From the NCBI GenBank assembly GCA_036560145.1, contig DATBRV010000064.1, positions 1-44,412 of the forward strand: 44,412 bases of DNA, given 5' to 3'. Below, piece after piece: positions 8,014 through 15,360 of this stretch (its first letter is position 1; each line of letters starts with the position of its first letter). Source of the stretch: DATBRV01 sp036560145. Its GTDB lineage: Bacteria > Myxococcota_A > UBA9160 > SMWR01. Under the pieces are notes generated by a model. It ran no database searches. It saw nothing but the letters and a program-made list of their open reading frames with translations, and was not told the origin of the DNA. The translations under genes and the position numbers were made by a program.

Positions 8014-8414
8014 GAGCTGAATTCCGTTGCACCAGCCTGGTCGCGTTCGCGGTGCTGATCGGCGCTCTCTCATGCTCGGCAGAAGCCGGAGCGGGCGCGG
8101 CCGTCGACATCTCGAGCCAGCAGGCGATCGAGCTTCAGGAGTCCGGCGAGGTCCTGCTCTTCGTCGACGTCCGGACGCCCGAGGAGTACGCCTCCGGGCA
8201 CGTCCCGGGCGCCGTCAACATCCCCAAGGACCAGCTTCCCGGCCGCCTGGCAGAGCTCGAGAGCTCCCGCGACCGGCTGGTGGTCTACTGCGAGCGCGGA
8301 CCCCGAGCCGCGGCGGCTGCGGCCACGCTCCAGCGGGCCGGATTCACGGGCGTCCGGCATCTGTCGGGCGACATGTCCGGCTGGCGCGCCGCGGGCCTCC
8401 CGATCGAGAAGTGA
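8010..8414 (+). CDS. Rhodanese-domain lipoprotein
   Basis: 134 aa. A signal sequence with lipobox GALSC (Cys22) predicts lipid anchoring outside the cytoplasm. One rhodanese domain follows: VDVRTPEEYASGHVPGAVNIP, then the active-site loop CERGPRA with the catalytic Cys, and GDMSGWRAAGLPIE at the end. The six-residue loop fits single-domain sulfur transferases of the GlpE/PspE class, which carry a persulfide on the Cys. Its ATG overlaps the stop of the FAD oxidoreductase, indicating a two-gene unit. A periplasmic sulfur carrier beside a flavoprotein hints at sulfide or persulfide handling. Confidence 0.9.
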   Translation: MRAEFRCTSLVAFAVLIGALSCSAEAGAGAAVDISSQQAIELQESGEVLLFVDVRTPEEYASGHVPGAVNIPKDQLPGRLAELESSRDRLVVYCERGPRAAAAAATLQRAGFTGVRHLSGDMSGWRAAGLPIEK

Positions 8415-8428
8415 GCCCCGCGCGGGCT
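8414..8428. terminator. Short GC-rich inverted repeat between convergent genes, possible bidirectional terminator
   Basis: AGCCC and GGGCT arms with a five-base CGCGC spacer lie between the rhodanese stop and the hydrolase stop. The position suits a terminator serving both genes, but no T-run follows on either strand, so at best it is a weak or Rho-assisted signal. Confidence 0.25.
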
Positions 8429-9305
8429 ATTCCGCGAGGAACGCCCGCAGCTCGCGCAGGAAGGTCTCGAGCTGGTCGTGATGTACCCAGTGGCCGGCGG
8501 CCTCGACGTTCACGAGGCGGGCGTTCTGGAAGGCGGTGATCCGCCCGTCTTTGTGAGGATCGCTCGCCCAGCTCTCGGCGCCGCGCACCAATAGAGTCGG
8601 ACAGGTGATCCGGCTCCAGGCGGCGCGGCTCTCAGCCATGTCGTAGCGCTCGGGGAAGAACACGCGCACGTAGTTGTCGAACTTCCAGCCGTAGGTGCCG
8701 TCCTCGTTGCGCGCGACGCCGTGCACGGTGAGATGGTGGGCCTGCTCCGGCGATAGGAAGGGATTCTCCTCCAGCATGCGCGCGGCCGCGGCGTCGATCG
8801 AGGGGTAACGCCGTGGCAGCCGCGCCGCGAAATCGCGCACCTGTCGGATCCAGGCGTCCGTCCTCTCCCAGCGCGGCTTCTCCTTCAGCGCTTCCAGCAT
8901 CGCGGGCGACGGCCCGAGGCCTTCGATCGCGACCAGCTTGCGAACGCGCTCGGGGTAGATCGCGGTGTAGTGCAGCGCCACGGCGCCGCCGAGCGAGTGG
9001 CCGACCAGCGTCACCGGGAAGCGGCCGAGCACGTCGAGCAGCTGCGCGATGTCGAGCACGAACTCGGGGGCCGTGTAGTGGCCGCCGAGCGTCCAGGCGC
9101 TGTCCCCGTGGCCGCGCAGGTCCGGCACCACCACGTGCCAGTCTTTGCGAAGCGCGCGCGCCACCCAGTCCCAGCTGCGCGCGTGGTCGCGGCCGCCGTG
9201 GATCAGCACCAGCGGGGGCGCGGCTTCGTTGCCCCAGTCCACGTAATGAAGCCGCAGGCGCTGCGATACGTAGTAGCTGGAGACGGGGCCGATGATCTCG
9301 GTCAT
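8427..9305 (-). CDS. Alpha/beta-fold hydrolase
   Basis: 292 aa, cytosolic (no signal). LVLIHGGRDHARSW carries the oxyanion HGG motif and VPDLRGHGDS is the strand-loop typical of the family. The nucleophile elbow is VGHSLGG with Ser104, and the catalytic His is in EAAGHWVHHDQ near residue 272. A lid segment occupies about residues 125-225. Length and motifs fit the epoxide-hydrolase/esterase/C-C hydrolase superfamily. HSLGG (Ser rather than Asp) argues against haloalkane dehalogenases and epoxide hydrolases and for an esterase or lyase. It is convergent with the rhodanese gene and divergent from the glycosyltransferase; no pathway partner is apparent. Confidence 0.9.
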   Translation of the reverse strand: MTEIIGPVSSYYVSQRLRLHYVDWGNEAAPPLVLIHGGRDHARSWDWVARALRKDWHVVVPDLRGHGDSAWTLGGHYTAPEFVLDIAQLLDVLGRFPVTLVGHSLGGAVALHYTAIYPERVRKLVAIEGLGPSPAMLEALKEKPRWERTDAWIRQVRDFAARLPRRYPSIDAAAARMLEENPFLSPEQAHHLTVHGVARNEDGTYGWKFDNYVRVFFPERYDMAESRAAWSRITCPTLLVRGAESWASDPHKDGRITAFQNARLVNVEAAGHWVHHDQLETFLRELRAFLAE

Positions 9306-9391
9306 CGCGGGGTTATCGCGCAGGACGCCCGCGCCAGCCAGGCCCTGCGCCGGGAGGGCGCGCCGGATCGCAGCTGTGCGAACGTGGGGGC

Positions 9392-10978
9392 GTGCGGACG
9401 AGCGACTCGAGGCGGAGCTGGCTCTGGCTCGCCGGCTGGCTGACCGCCTGGGCGGCGCTGGCCTGGTGGCGCTGGGCCCGCGAGCCCTACCTGCTCGACG
9501 ACGCCTTCATCTCCTTCCGCTACGCGCGCAATCTCGTCCTGGGTCACGGGCTGGTCTACAACCCGGGCGAGCGCGTCGAAGGCTACACGAATCTTCTCTG
9601 GACGCTGTTCGCCGCCGGCTTCCTTCGCGTCGGCATCGATCCCGTGACGGGAACGCGCATCCTGGGCGTCGGCTCCTATCTCGCCGGCGCCGTCGCGATC
9701 GCGTGGCTGGTGGTGCGGGATCCCGTGCCGCGGCCGCTCTGGAAGCACCTCGGCCTCGCGCTCGCCCCGCTCGCGTCGATCCTTCCCGCCGGCCACGCCG
9801 GCTTCGCGGGCACCGGAATGGAGACCTCCTTCGTCGGGCTGCTCGGGCTCGCGCTGGCCTGGCGGGGCTTTCTCGCGCCTCCGCGCAGCGGCAGCGACCG
9901 GGCGATCTTCGCAGCGCTGACGGTGGCGCTGGTCGCGACCCGGCTCGACTGCGCGCCGTGGGTGGCGCTCGCGGCGCTCGTGATGCTCTGGCAACCCTTC
10001 GCGAGCGGTCCGGAAGCGCTCGGCTGGCGGGCGCGCGGAGCCGCGACGCTCCGCCTCTTCGCGCCCGCGGCTGCCGCGCTCGTCGCGCTGCTGATCGCGA
10101 GGCTCGGGTACTACGGCGAGCTCCTGCCCAATACGTACTGGGCGAAGGTCGCGGGCCTCCAGGGCGTCGTGATCGGATGGCGCTACCTCGCGGCCTATCT
10201 CGCGGGGAGTCCGCAAGTGTTCGTGTGCCTCGGCCTGATGGCGGCGGGAGTGCGGCTGGCGGAATCCGGCGACGCGCGGCGGCTGATCCTGTTCGTCGCG
10301 CTCTGCGCGGGCCTGCACGCGCTCTACGTGGTGACGGTGGGCGGCGACTTCATGCACTACCGGCTGATGTTCCACGTCTACCCGATGCTGGTCGCGGCGG
10401 CCGCCGCCGGACTCGTCGCCGTCGACCGCCGGCAGCCGCTGATCGGCCTGCTCTCGGGCGGCGCGCTCGCGCTCGCCTCGCTCGCGCCCAGCGTGATGGA
10501 CGAGCGATATCACATGGAGAGCCTCGAAGAGATGCACCGCTGCTGCGCGGCGCCCGGAATCGCGATCGGCAAGCGACTCGCGGAGGTGTTGCCTCCGGAC
10601 ACCGTGATCTCGACCACCATGGCGGGGGGGATTGCCTACTACTCGGGGCTCGTGACCATCGATCAGCTCGGCCTCACCGACCGCGAGGTCGCGCGCCACG
10701 GCGTGCCGTCGAAGCCGGTGCGGCGCGGGCACACCCGACGGGCCGCGCCCTCGTATCTGGCGGAGCGCGGCGTGAACCTCGTGATCCACCACCCGAGGCT
10801 GTTCAGCTGCCGCGATCCCCGCACCAAGGGCCCCGGCGCGCACGTCTTCATCCGCATCGACGGGGACGAATGCCTGCGCACCCTCTACCTGACGCCGACG
10901 CCCGAGCTCAGCCGTCTCTTCTGCGCGCAGCCGGCGACCTTCGTGCTCCGCGGCGTCGACTGCCCAGCCGCGTGGTAG
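9392..10978 (+). CDS. GT-C family membrane glycosyltransferase, AftB-like
   Basis: 528 aa with about ten hydrophobic segments. Start is GTG 9392; no ATG fits. The first periplasmic loop carries YLLDDAFISFRYARNLV (Asp36-Asp37) followed by VYNPGERVEGYTNLLWT. This is the conserved loop of polyprenyl-phosphate-sugar-dependent GT-C transferases such as mycobacterial AftB and related uncharacterised proteins in other phyla. They transfer a sugar from a lipid carrier on the outer face of the inner membrane. The Cys-rich tail (about residues 465-528) may be periplasmic. No arabinogalactan genes are near, so a different glycan is expected. Downstream are peptidoglycan-linked genes. Confidence 0.75.
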   Translation: MRTSDSRRSWLWLAGWLTAWAALAWWRWAREPYLLDDAFISFRYARNLVLGHGLVYNPGERVEGYTNLLWTLFAAGFLRVGIDPVTGTRILGVGSYLAGAVAIAWLVVRDPVPRPLWKHLGLALAPLASILPAGHAGFAGTGMETSFVGLLGLALAWRGFLAPPRSGSDRAIFAALTVALVATRLDCAPWVALAALVMLWQPFASGPEALGWRARGAATLRLFAPAAAALVALLIARLGYYGELLPNTYWAKVAGLQGVVIGWRYLAAYLAGSPQVFVCLGLMAAGVRLAESGDARRLILFVALCAGLHALYVVTVGGDFMHYRLMFHVYPMLVAAAAAGLVAVDRRQPLIGLLSGGALALASLAPSVMDERYHMESLEEMHRCCAAPGIAIGKRLAEVLPPDTVISTTMAGGIAYYSGLVTIDQLGLTDREVARHGVPSKPVRRGHTRRAAPSYLAERGVNLVIHHPRLFSCRDPRTKGPGAHVFIRIDGDECLRTLYLTPTPELSRLFCAQPATFVLRGVDCPAAW

Positions 10979-11023
10979 CATCGCTCAGACGGGGGGCCCC
11001 TGCGGCTCCCGAGGAGGTTTCGC

Positions 11024-11275
11024 ATGAGCAACGACAAGCCGAAGCCCGACTTCTCGAACGTCAAGAGCGGCTCGTCCTCCACCGCGCCGAAGCCCGCGGC
11101 GCCGGCGGAGCAGATCTACACCGTGGTGGCGGGGGACAACCTCTCGAAGATCTCCAGGAAGTTCTACGGCGACGCCAACCAGTGGAAGCGGATCTTCGAG
11201 GCCAATCGGGACCAGCTCAAGAACCCCGATCTGATCCATCCCGGCCAGAAGCTCAAGATTCCCGCCAAGACCTGA
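11024..11275 (+). CDS. Small LysM-domain protein
   Basis: 83 aa: a Ser/Pro/Ala-rich N-terminal third, then one LysM domain (residues about 30-80) with IYTVVAGDNLSKISRKFYGD, the linker WKRIFEANRDQL and HPGQKLKIP. LysM binds N-acetylglucosamine-containing polymers such as peptidoglycan. A strong GAGGAGG lies upstream of ATG 11024. There is no signal peptide, as in the YgaU/BON-LysM cytosolic type proteins, so its site of action is unclear. It is the first of three close-spaced genes (LysM, lipoprotein, MltF), which supports a wall-related role. Confidence 0.88.
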   Translation: MSNDKPKPDFSNVKSGSSSTAPKPAAPAEQIYTVVAGDNLSKISRKFYGDANQWKRIFEANRDQLKNPDLIHPGQKLKIPAKT

Positions 11276-11287
11276 AGGAGGGTCTGC

Positions 11288-11737
11288 ATGCGTTTCCTAC
11301 GCTATTTGGTGTTGCTATGTCTGGTGTCGCTCTGCTTCGCCGCCTGCCAGCGCTCGGAGGCGCCGGAAGCCGCTCCGCCGCCCGCTGCGGCGCCGGCGCC
11401 GGCGCCCGCGCCGTTCCGGGTGAGCGGCATCGATCTCGGCAACGCGATCGGCGCCGACAAGCGCGTCGCGGCGCCCGGCAGCAGCTTCGCGGCCACCGAC
11501 ACGATCTACGCCTCGGTCGCGACGGAGGGCGCCTCCCCCAGCGTCACGCTGGTGGCGCGCTGGACCTACCAGGACGGCCAGCTCGTGAGCGAAGAGACGC
11601 AGACGATCGCGCCGACCGGCGCCGCTGTGACCGAGTTCCACATCGCGAAGCCCGACGGCTGGCCCGCCGGCGGCTATCAGGTCGAGGTGATCGCCAACGG
11701 CGCCTCCGCCGGAACGCGGGCATTCCAGGTCCAATAG
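11288..11737 (+). CDS. Putative lipoprotein of unknown function
   Basis: 149 aa. The signal sequence ends at lipobox CFAACQ (Cys20), followed by an Ala/Pro linker of about 20 residues. The remaining 100 residues look like an immunoglobulin-like beta-sandwich: TIYASVATEGASPSVTLVARWTY, GQLVSEETQTIAPTG and WPAGGYQVEVIANG, ending in FQVQ. Proteins of this shape often hold a ligand- or partner-binding Ig-like domain on the outer membrane. AAGGAG lies upstream of the start, 12 bases after the LysM gene. Function is not identifiable from sequence. Confidence 0.75.
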   Translation: MRFLRYLVLLCLVSLCFAACQRSEAPEAAPPPAAAPAPAPAPFRVSGIDLGNAIGADKRVAAPGSSFAATDTIYASVATEGASPSVTLVARWTYQDGQLVSEETQTIAPTGAAVTEFHIAKPDGWPAGGYQVEVIANGASAGTRAFQVQ

Positions 11738-11744
11738 GCGAGCG

Positions 11745-13196
11745 GTGCGTCTCCTCGCGGCGATCGGGGCCCTCGCGGCCGCCGCCCTGCTCGCGGACCC
11801 TCCGGCCCGTGCGCAGGAGCCAGCGGCGAAGCCGCAGGGGATCGAACACGGCGTCGCCAACGCCTGGACCGGCGACCTCGACGGCATGCTCGCGCGCCGC
11901 CAGATCCGGCTGCTGGTGGTCCCCAGCCGCACCTTCTACTTCGTCGACAAGGGCCAGCAGCGCGGGATCTCCTACGACACCGGCAAGGCGTTCGAGGAAG
12001 AGCTCAACAAAAAGCTCGGGAAGAAGAAGCTGCGGGTCGACGTCGTCTTCGTGCCCGTCTCGCAGGCGGACCTGCTGCCGGCGCTGATCCAGGGACGGGG
12101 CGACGTGGCCGCCGCCAACCTGACGATCACTCCGGAGCGCCGGGTCTGGGTGGACTTCGCGGCGCCGCTCTGGACGGGCGTCGACGAGATCGTCGTCACC
12201 GGACCGGCCTCGCCGGCGATCGACGACGTCGAGGACCTCGGCGGCCAGGAGGTCTTCGTCCGGCTCTCGAGCAGCTACTTCCAGAGCCTCTGGGCCCTGA
12301 ACCTGCGGCTCGGCGAGGCCGGCAAGCCGCCCGTCAGGGTCAAGGCGGCGCACGAGGCGCTCGCGGACGAGGACATCCTCGAGATGCTCAACGCCGGACT
12401 GATCCAGTTCGCGGTGGTGGACGACAACAAGGCCGCGTTCTGGGCCCAGATCCTGCCGGAGATCCGCCTGCACCCCGAGATCACGCTCCGCACCGGGAGC
12501 GAGATCGCCTGGGCTTTCCGCAAGAACAGCCCGCAGCTGAAGGCGAGACTCGACGATTTCGCCGAGCGACACGGCAAGGGGACGGCCTTCGGAAACCAGA
12601 AGTTCCGCGAGTACCTGAAGAGCGTGAAGTACGTCCAGAACTCGGCCAGCCAGCAGGAGCTCGCCAAGTTCCTCCACACCCTGCACTTCTTCCAGAAGTA
12701 CGCGGCCCGGTACGACTTCGACTGGCTGATGCTCGCCGCCCAGGGCTACCAGGAATCGCGCCTCGACCAGACCGTCAAGAGCCCCGTCGGCGCCATCGGC
12801 GTGATGCAGGTGATGCCCGCAACCGGCGCCGAGCTGAAGGTGGGCGACATCCAGCAGACCGAGAACAACATCCACGCCGGCGCCAAGTACATGCGCACGC
12901 TGCTGGACCGCTACTTCCCGGACGCGAAGTTCGACTCGCTCAATCGCTGCCTCTTCGCGTTCGCGGCCTACAACGCGGGGCCCGCGCGCGTGGCCGGGCT
13001 GCGCAAGCAAGCGGCCAGCCGCGGCCTCGACCCGAATCTCTGGTTCAACAACGTGGAGGTGATCGCCGCCGAGAAGATCGGGCAGGAGACGGTCCGCTAC
13101 GTGAGCAACATCTTCAAGTACTACGTCGCCTATCAGCTGGTGGTCGAGCAGCAGAAGGCGCGCGAGAAGGCGCTTCAGGAGAGCAAGTCGCCCTAG
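11745..13196 (+). CDS. mltF: Membrane-bound lytic murein transglycosylase F
   Basis: 483 aa, GTG start seven bases after the lipoprotein gene. Signal sequence (LLAAIGALAAAALL, cleavage near ARAQEP). Residues about 50-290 form a periplasmic solute-binding-protein type 3 domain (RQIRLLVVPSRTFYF, GRGDVAAANLTITPERR). Residues about 310-445 form the SLT lysozyme-like domain: GYQESRLDQTVKSPVGAIG with catalytic Glu337, then MQVMPATG and AYNAGPARV. This two-domain order is diagnostic of MltF. It cleaves the MurNAc-GlcNAc bond to a 1,6-anhydro product, and the binding domain senses cell-wall peptides. The stop codon shares CTAG with the convergent phosphoesterase gene. Confidence 0.93.
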   Translation: MRLLAAIGALAAAALLADPPARAQEPAAKPQGIEHGVANAWTGDLDGMLARRQIRLLVVPSRTFYFVDKGQQRGISYDTGKAFEEELNKKLGKKKLRVDVVFVPVSQADLLPALIQGRGDVAAANLTITPERRVWVDFAAPLWTGVDEIVVTGPASPAIDDVEDLGGQEVFVRLSSSYFQSLWALNLRLGEAGKPPVRVKAAHEALADEDILEMLNAGLIQFAVVDDNKAAFWAQILPEIRLHPEITLRTGSEIAWAFRKNSPQLKARLDDFAERHGKGTAFGNQKFREYLKSVKYVQNSASQQELAKFLHTLHFFQKYAARYDFDWLMLAAQGYQESRLDQTVKSPVGAIGVMQVMPATGAELKVGDIQQTENNIHAGAKYMRTLLDRYFPDAKFDSLNRCLFAFAAYNAGPARVAGLRKQAASRGLDPNLWFNNVEVIAAEKIGQETVRYVSNIFKYYVAYQLVVEQQKAREKALQESKSP

Positions 13197-14017
13197 GGCC
13201 TGCCCGCCGCGGCCGTCGGCACGCGCTCGAAGCTCCACTTCTGCACGCGGTCGCGATCGGTGTCGATCTCGAGCACGAGCGCCCCCACGGCGGCGCCGCG
13301 CGCCTCCGCCCGCACGATCACGGTCTTCCCGACCACCTCGGGGTCGAGCGTGGCGTGCGTGGAGCCGCCGACGATCACGTCGATCCCCGGGATCGCCTTC
13401 GCATAGCCGCGCTCCCGCTTCACGCCGGCGTGGCTCAGCAGCACGATGCAGTCGACCTTGCCCGCGAGCGCCGAGGCCAGCTCCCGCACGCTCTCCTTCG
13501 AGGAGAGCTCCTCCACCCCGAAGCGCGCGAGCGACTTGTGGTCGCCATAGACCCCGATCACGGCGAGCGTGGCGCCGCCGCGCTGGTACACGAAATACGG
13601 GAGGCCAAGCGGCACGCCCTTCACCCGCAGGTTGGCGGAGAGGGTCGGAAACGCGAGGCGCTTCACGTTCGCGAGCGCGTCCTCGAGGCGGAAGTCGACG
13701 AACTCGTTGTCGCCGAATGCGCGGCCGTCGTAGCCGGCGCGGTTCATGAACGCGACCATTTCGCGGCCGCCCGTCTCGACCGAGCCGGGGACCTTGCTCT
13801 CGAAGGCGTCGCCCGCGTCGAGCAGGATCGATGCCGGATGCCGCGCGCGCAGCGCGCGGATCGTCTCGAGCAGGCGGACCGCGGGATCGATCCGGCCGTG
13901 CAGGTCGTTGGTGTGGAGGATCGCGACCTGGACCCCTTCGGCCCGGGCGGGAGGCCCCGGAACGGCGGCGGCCAGTCCGAGCGCCAGCGCCGCCCGGGCG
14001 AACGGGCGGCGCCTCAT
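13193..14017 (-). CDS. 5'-nucleotidase-like metallophosphoesterase with altered active-site motif
   Basis: 274 aa: a secretion signal (ALALGLAAAVPGPPARA) and a calcineurin-like phosphoesterase domain only. The C-terminal substrate domain of UshA-type nucleotidases is missing. Metal motif 1 is intact (ILHTNDLHGR, Asp38/His40), as is motif 2 (LLDAGD, Asp70). The third motif, normally GNHEFD, reads GDNEF (residues 102-106), losing the bridging Asn and the catalytic His. The fourth reads GGSTH instead of GGHTH. LLSHAG is present. It may therefore bind metal differently or be a weak enzyme. ATG 14017 overlaps the stop of the upstream methyltransferase (ATGA), so it is the last gene of a minus-strand run. 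SoxB and YfkN are distant relatives. Confidence 0.85.
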   Translation of the reverse strand: MRRRPFARAALALGLAAAVPGPPARAEGVQVAILHTNDLHGRIDPAVRLLETIRALRARHPASILLDAGDAFESKVPGSVETGGREMVAFMNRAGYDGRAFGDNEFVDFRLEDALANVKRLAFPTLSANLRVKGVPLGLPYFVYQRGGATLAVIGVYGDHKSLARFGVEELSSKESVRELASALAGKVDCIVLLSHAGVKRERGYAKAIPGIDVIVGGSTHATLDPEVVGKTVIVRAEARGAAVGALVLEIDTDRDRVQKWSFERVPTAAAGRP

Positions 14018-15267
14018 GCGGTGCGCGACGCGCGCCGCCACTCCTCCAGGCTCGCGAGCCGCGGCGCCTCGTCCGGCGACACCACGAAATGACGGGATCC
14101 GGCCCCCGCGGCGAAGTCGAACCAGCGCTGGTAGTGGCCGATCAGCTCCTGCGGATCCTTGAACTCCTTGAGCAGCTTCCGGCGCCGGCGCCCCTCGAAG
14201 AACCAGCCGGCGCGGGTGGCCAGCGACACCGGCTGCGCCTTGAAGCGGCGGCGCAGCTGCTCGGGGGGGCGCCAGAGCGTCACGAAGGTCACGCGCCGCG
14301 CGCAGCCCAGCACGTCCATCACCTCGTCCCGGGCGTGCGTCTTCGCGCTGCGCCGATGCGGGCGCAGGATGTCGTAGTGGAGGATCAGGCGCGGGACCTC
14401 GGGCTCGCCGAGCTCGGCGAAGTCGTTGGCGTCGACATGGGCCCAGCCCGACCCGTCTCCGGTCTCCGCGACCGCCGCCACCTCGGGCGCCTGCCCGCTC
14501 GCCAGCTGCCGCGCCAGCTCGGCGCAGCCGGAGCCGGTGGCGCCCGCCACCACCACCAGCTCGCCGATGCGACGGCGGTGGGCCACCGAGATGTAGCGGT
14601 TCTTGTGGTCCGAAGCCTGCTTGTCGACCCGCGCGAAGGCGTTGCTCTGGTAGCGCAGCAGGTTCTCGATCGCGGAGGGGGTGACGAAGAACTTCTGGAC
14701 GTTGCGCTTGCCCGAGGTGCCGTTGCGGCTCGCATACAGGATGGGGCGGCGCCGCAGCAGCAGGGTCTCGAACGGCGAGAGGCGGAGCCGGCGCCGATCG
14801 TGGCGGCCCATGGTGGCGGACTCGAGGATCAGCCGTTCGTCGGTGACGGCGGCCAGCCGCTCGAGAACGGTGAGCGGGTTGCGCATGTGGTGCAGGAGGT
14901 TCAGGCAGAGGACGTAGTCGAAGCGCTCGCGGATCGGCTCCTGCTCGATGTCGAACTGCTCGAATGTGGCGGGAAGCCCGAGACAATCCGCCACGCGGCG
15001 CGCGCGCTCCAGGCTGAAGGGATCCACGTCCACGCCGACCGCCCGCTTCGCGCCACGCTTGAGCGCCTCGAAGCAGAAGAAGCCGAACTTGCAGCCGAGA
15101 TCGAGCACCGTCTTCCCGCTCATGTCGTCCGGGAAGATCGCGCGCGCGGTGGGCGAACGGTCGGTGCCGCCGGTGGAGAGCCCGTAGGGCAGGTCGATGT
15201 TCTGGTAGTAGAACCCGCCCTCGTCGACCAGCGCCTGGACCTGCTCGCGGCTCCACGTGGTTTCCAT
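14014..15267 (-). CDS. CmoB-like SAM methyltransferase with an additional C-terminal domain
   Basis: 417 aa. Residues 15-55 (FYYQNIDLPYGLSTGGTDRS) resemble the N-terminal lead of CmoB/DUF1698 proteins. SAM motif I is VLDLGCKFGFF (54-64), motif II is VGVDVD (77-82) and motif IV is CLNLLHHMRNP (121-131). CmoB makes the carboxymethoxy group of tRNA wobble uridine using carboxy-SAM; relatives alkylate small molecules. From residue 237 a second domain begins with ELVVVAGATGSGCAELARQL, a P-loop-like strand-loop-helix in which the Walker lysine is Cys. It continues to 417 with RVTFVTLWRPPEQLRRR, looking like a degenerate kinase or sulfotransferase fold. No CmoA gene is in the window, so a tRNA role is only one option. 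Confidence 0.75.
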   Translation of the reverse strand: METTWSREQVQALVDEGGFYYQNIDLPYGLSTGGTDRSPTARAIFPDDMSGKTVLDLGCKFGFFCFEALKRGAKRAVGVDVDPFSLERARRVADCLGLPATFEQFDIEQEPIRERFDYVLCLNLLHHMRNPLTVLERLAAVTDERLILESATMGRHDRRRLRLSPFETLLLRRRPILYASRNGTSGKRNVQKFFVTPSAIENLLRYQSNAFARVDKQASDHKNRYISVAHRRRIGELVVVAGATGSGCAELARQLASGQAPEVAAVAETGDGSGWAHVDANDFAELGEPEVPRLILHYDILRPHRRSAKTHARDEVMDVLGCARRVTFVTLWRPPEQLRRRFKAQPVSLATRAGWFFEGRRRRKLLKEFKDPQELIGHYQRWFDFAAGAGSRHFVVSPDEAPRLASLEEWRRASRTA

Positions 15268-15360
15268 CGCGGTGCATCATCTAGCCGAGCGCGGGTGTAC
15301 TCGCTAGTGCGCATGCGTCCGGGCTGCCTGCCCGCCGGGCCCTGCGACACGCTCACCCGC

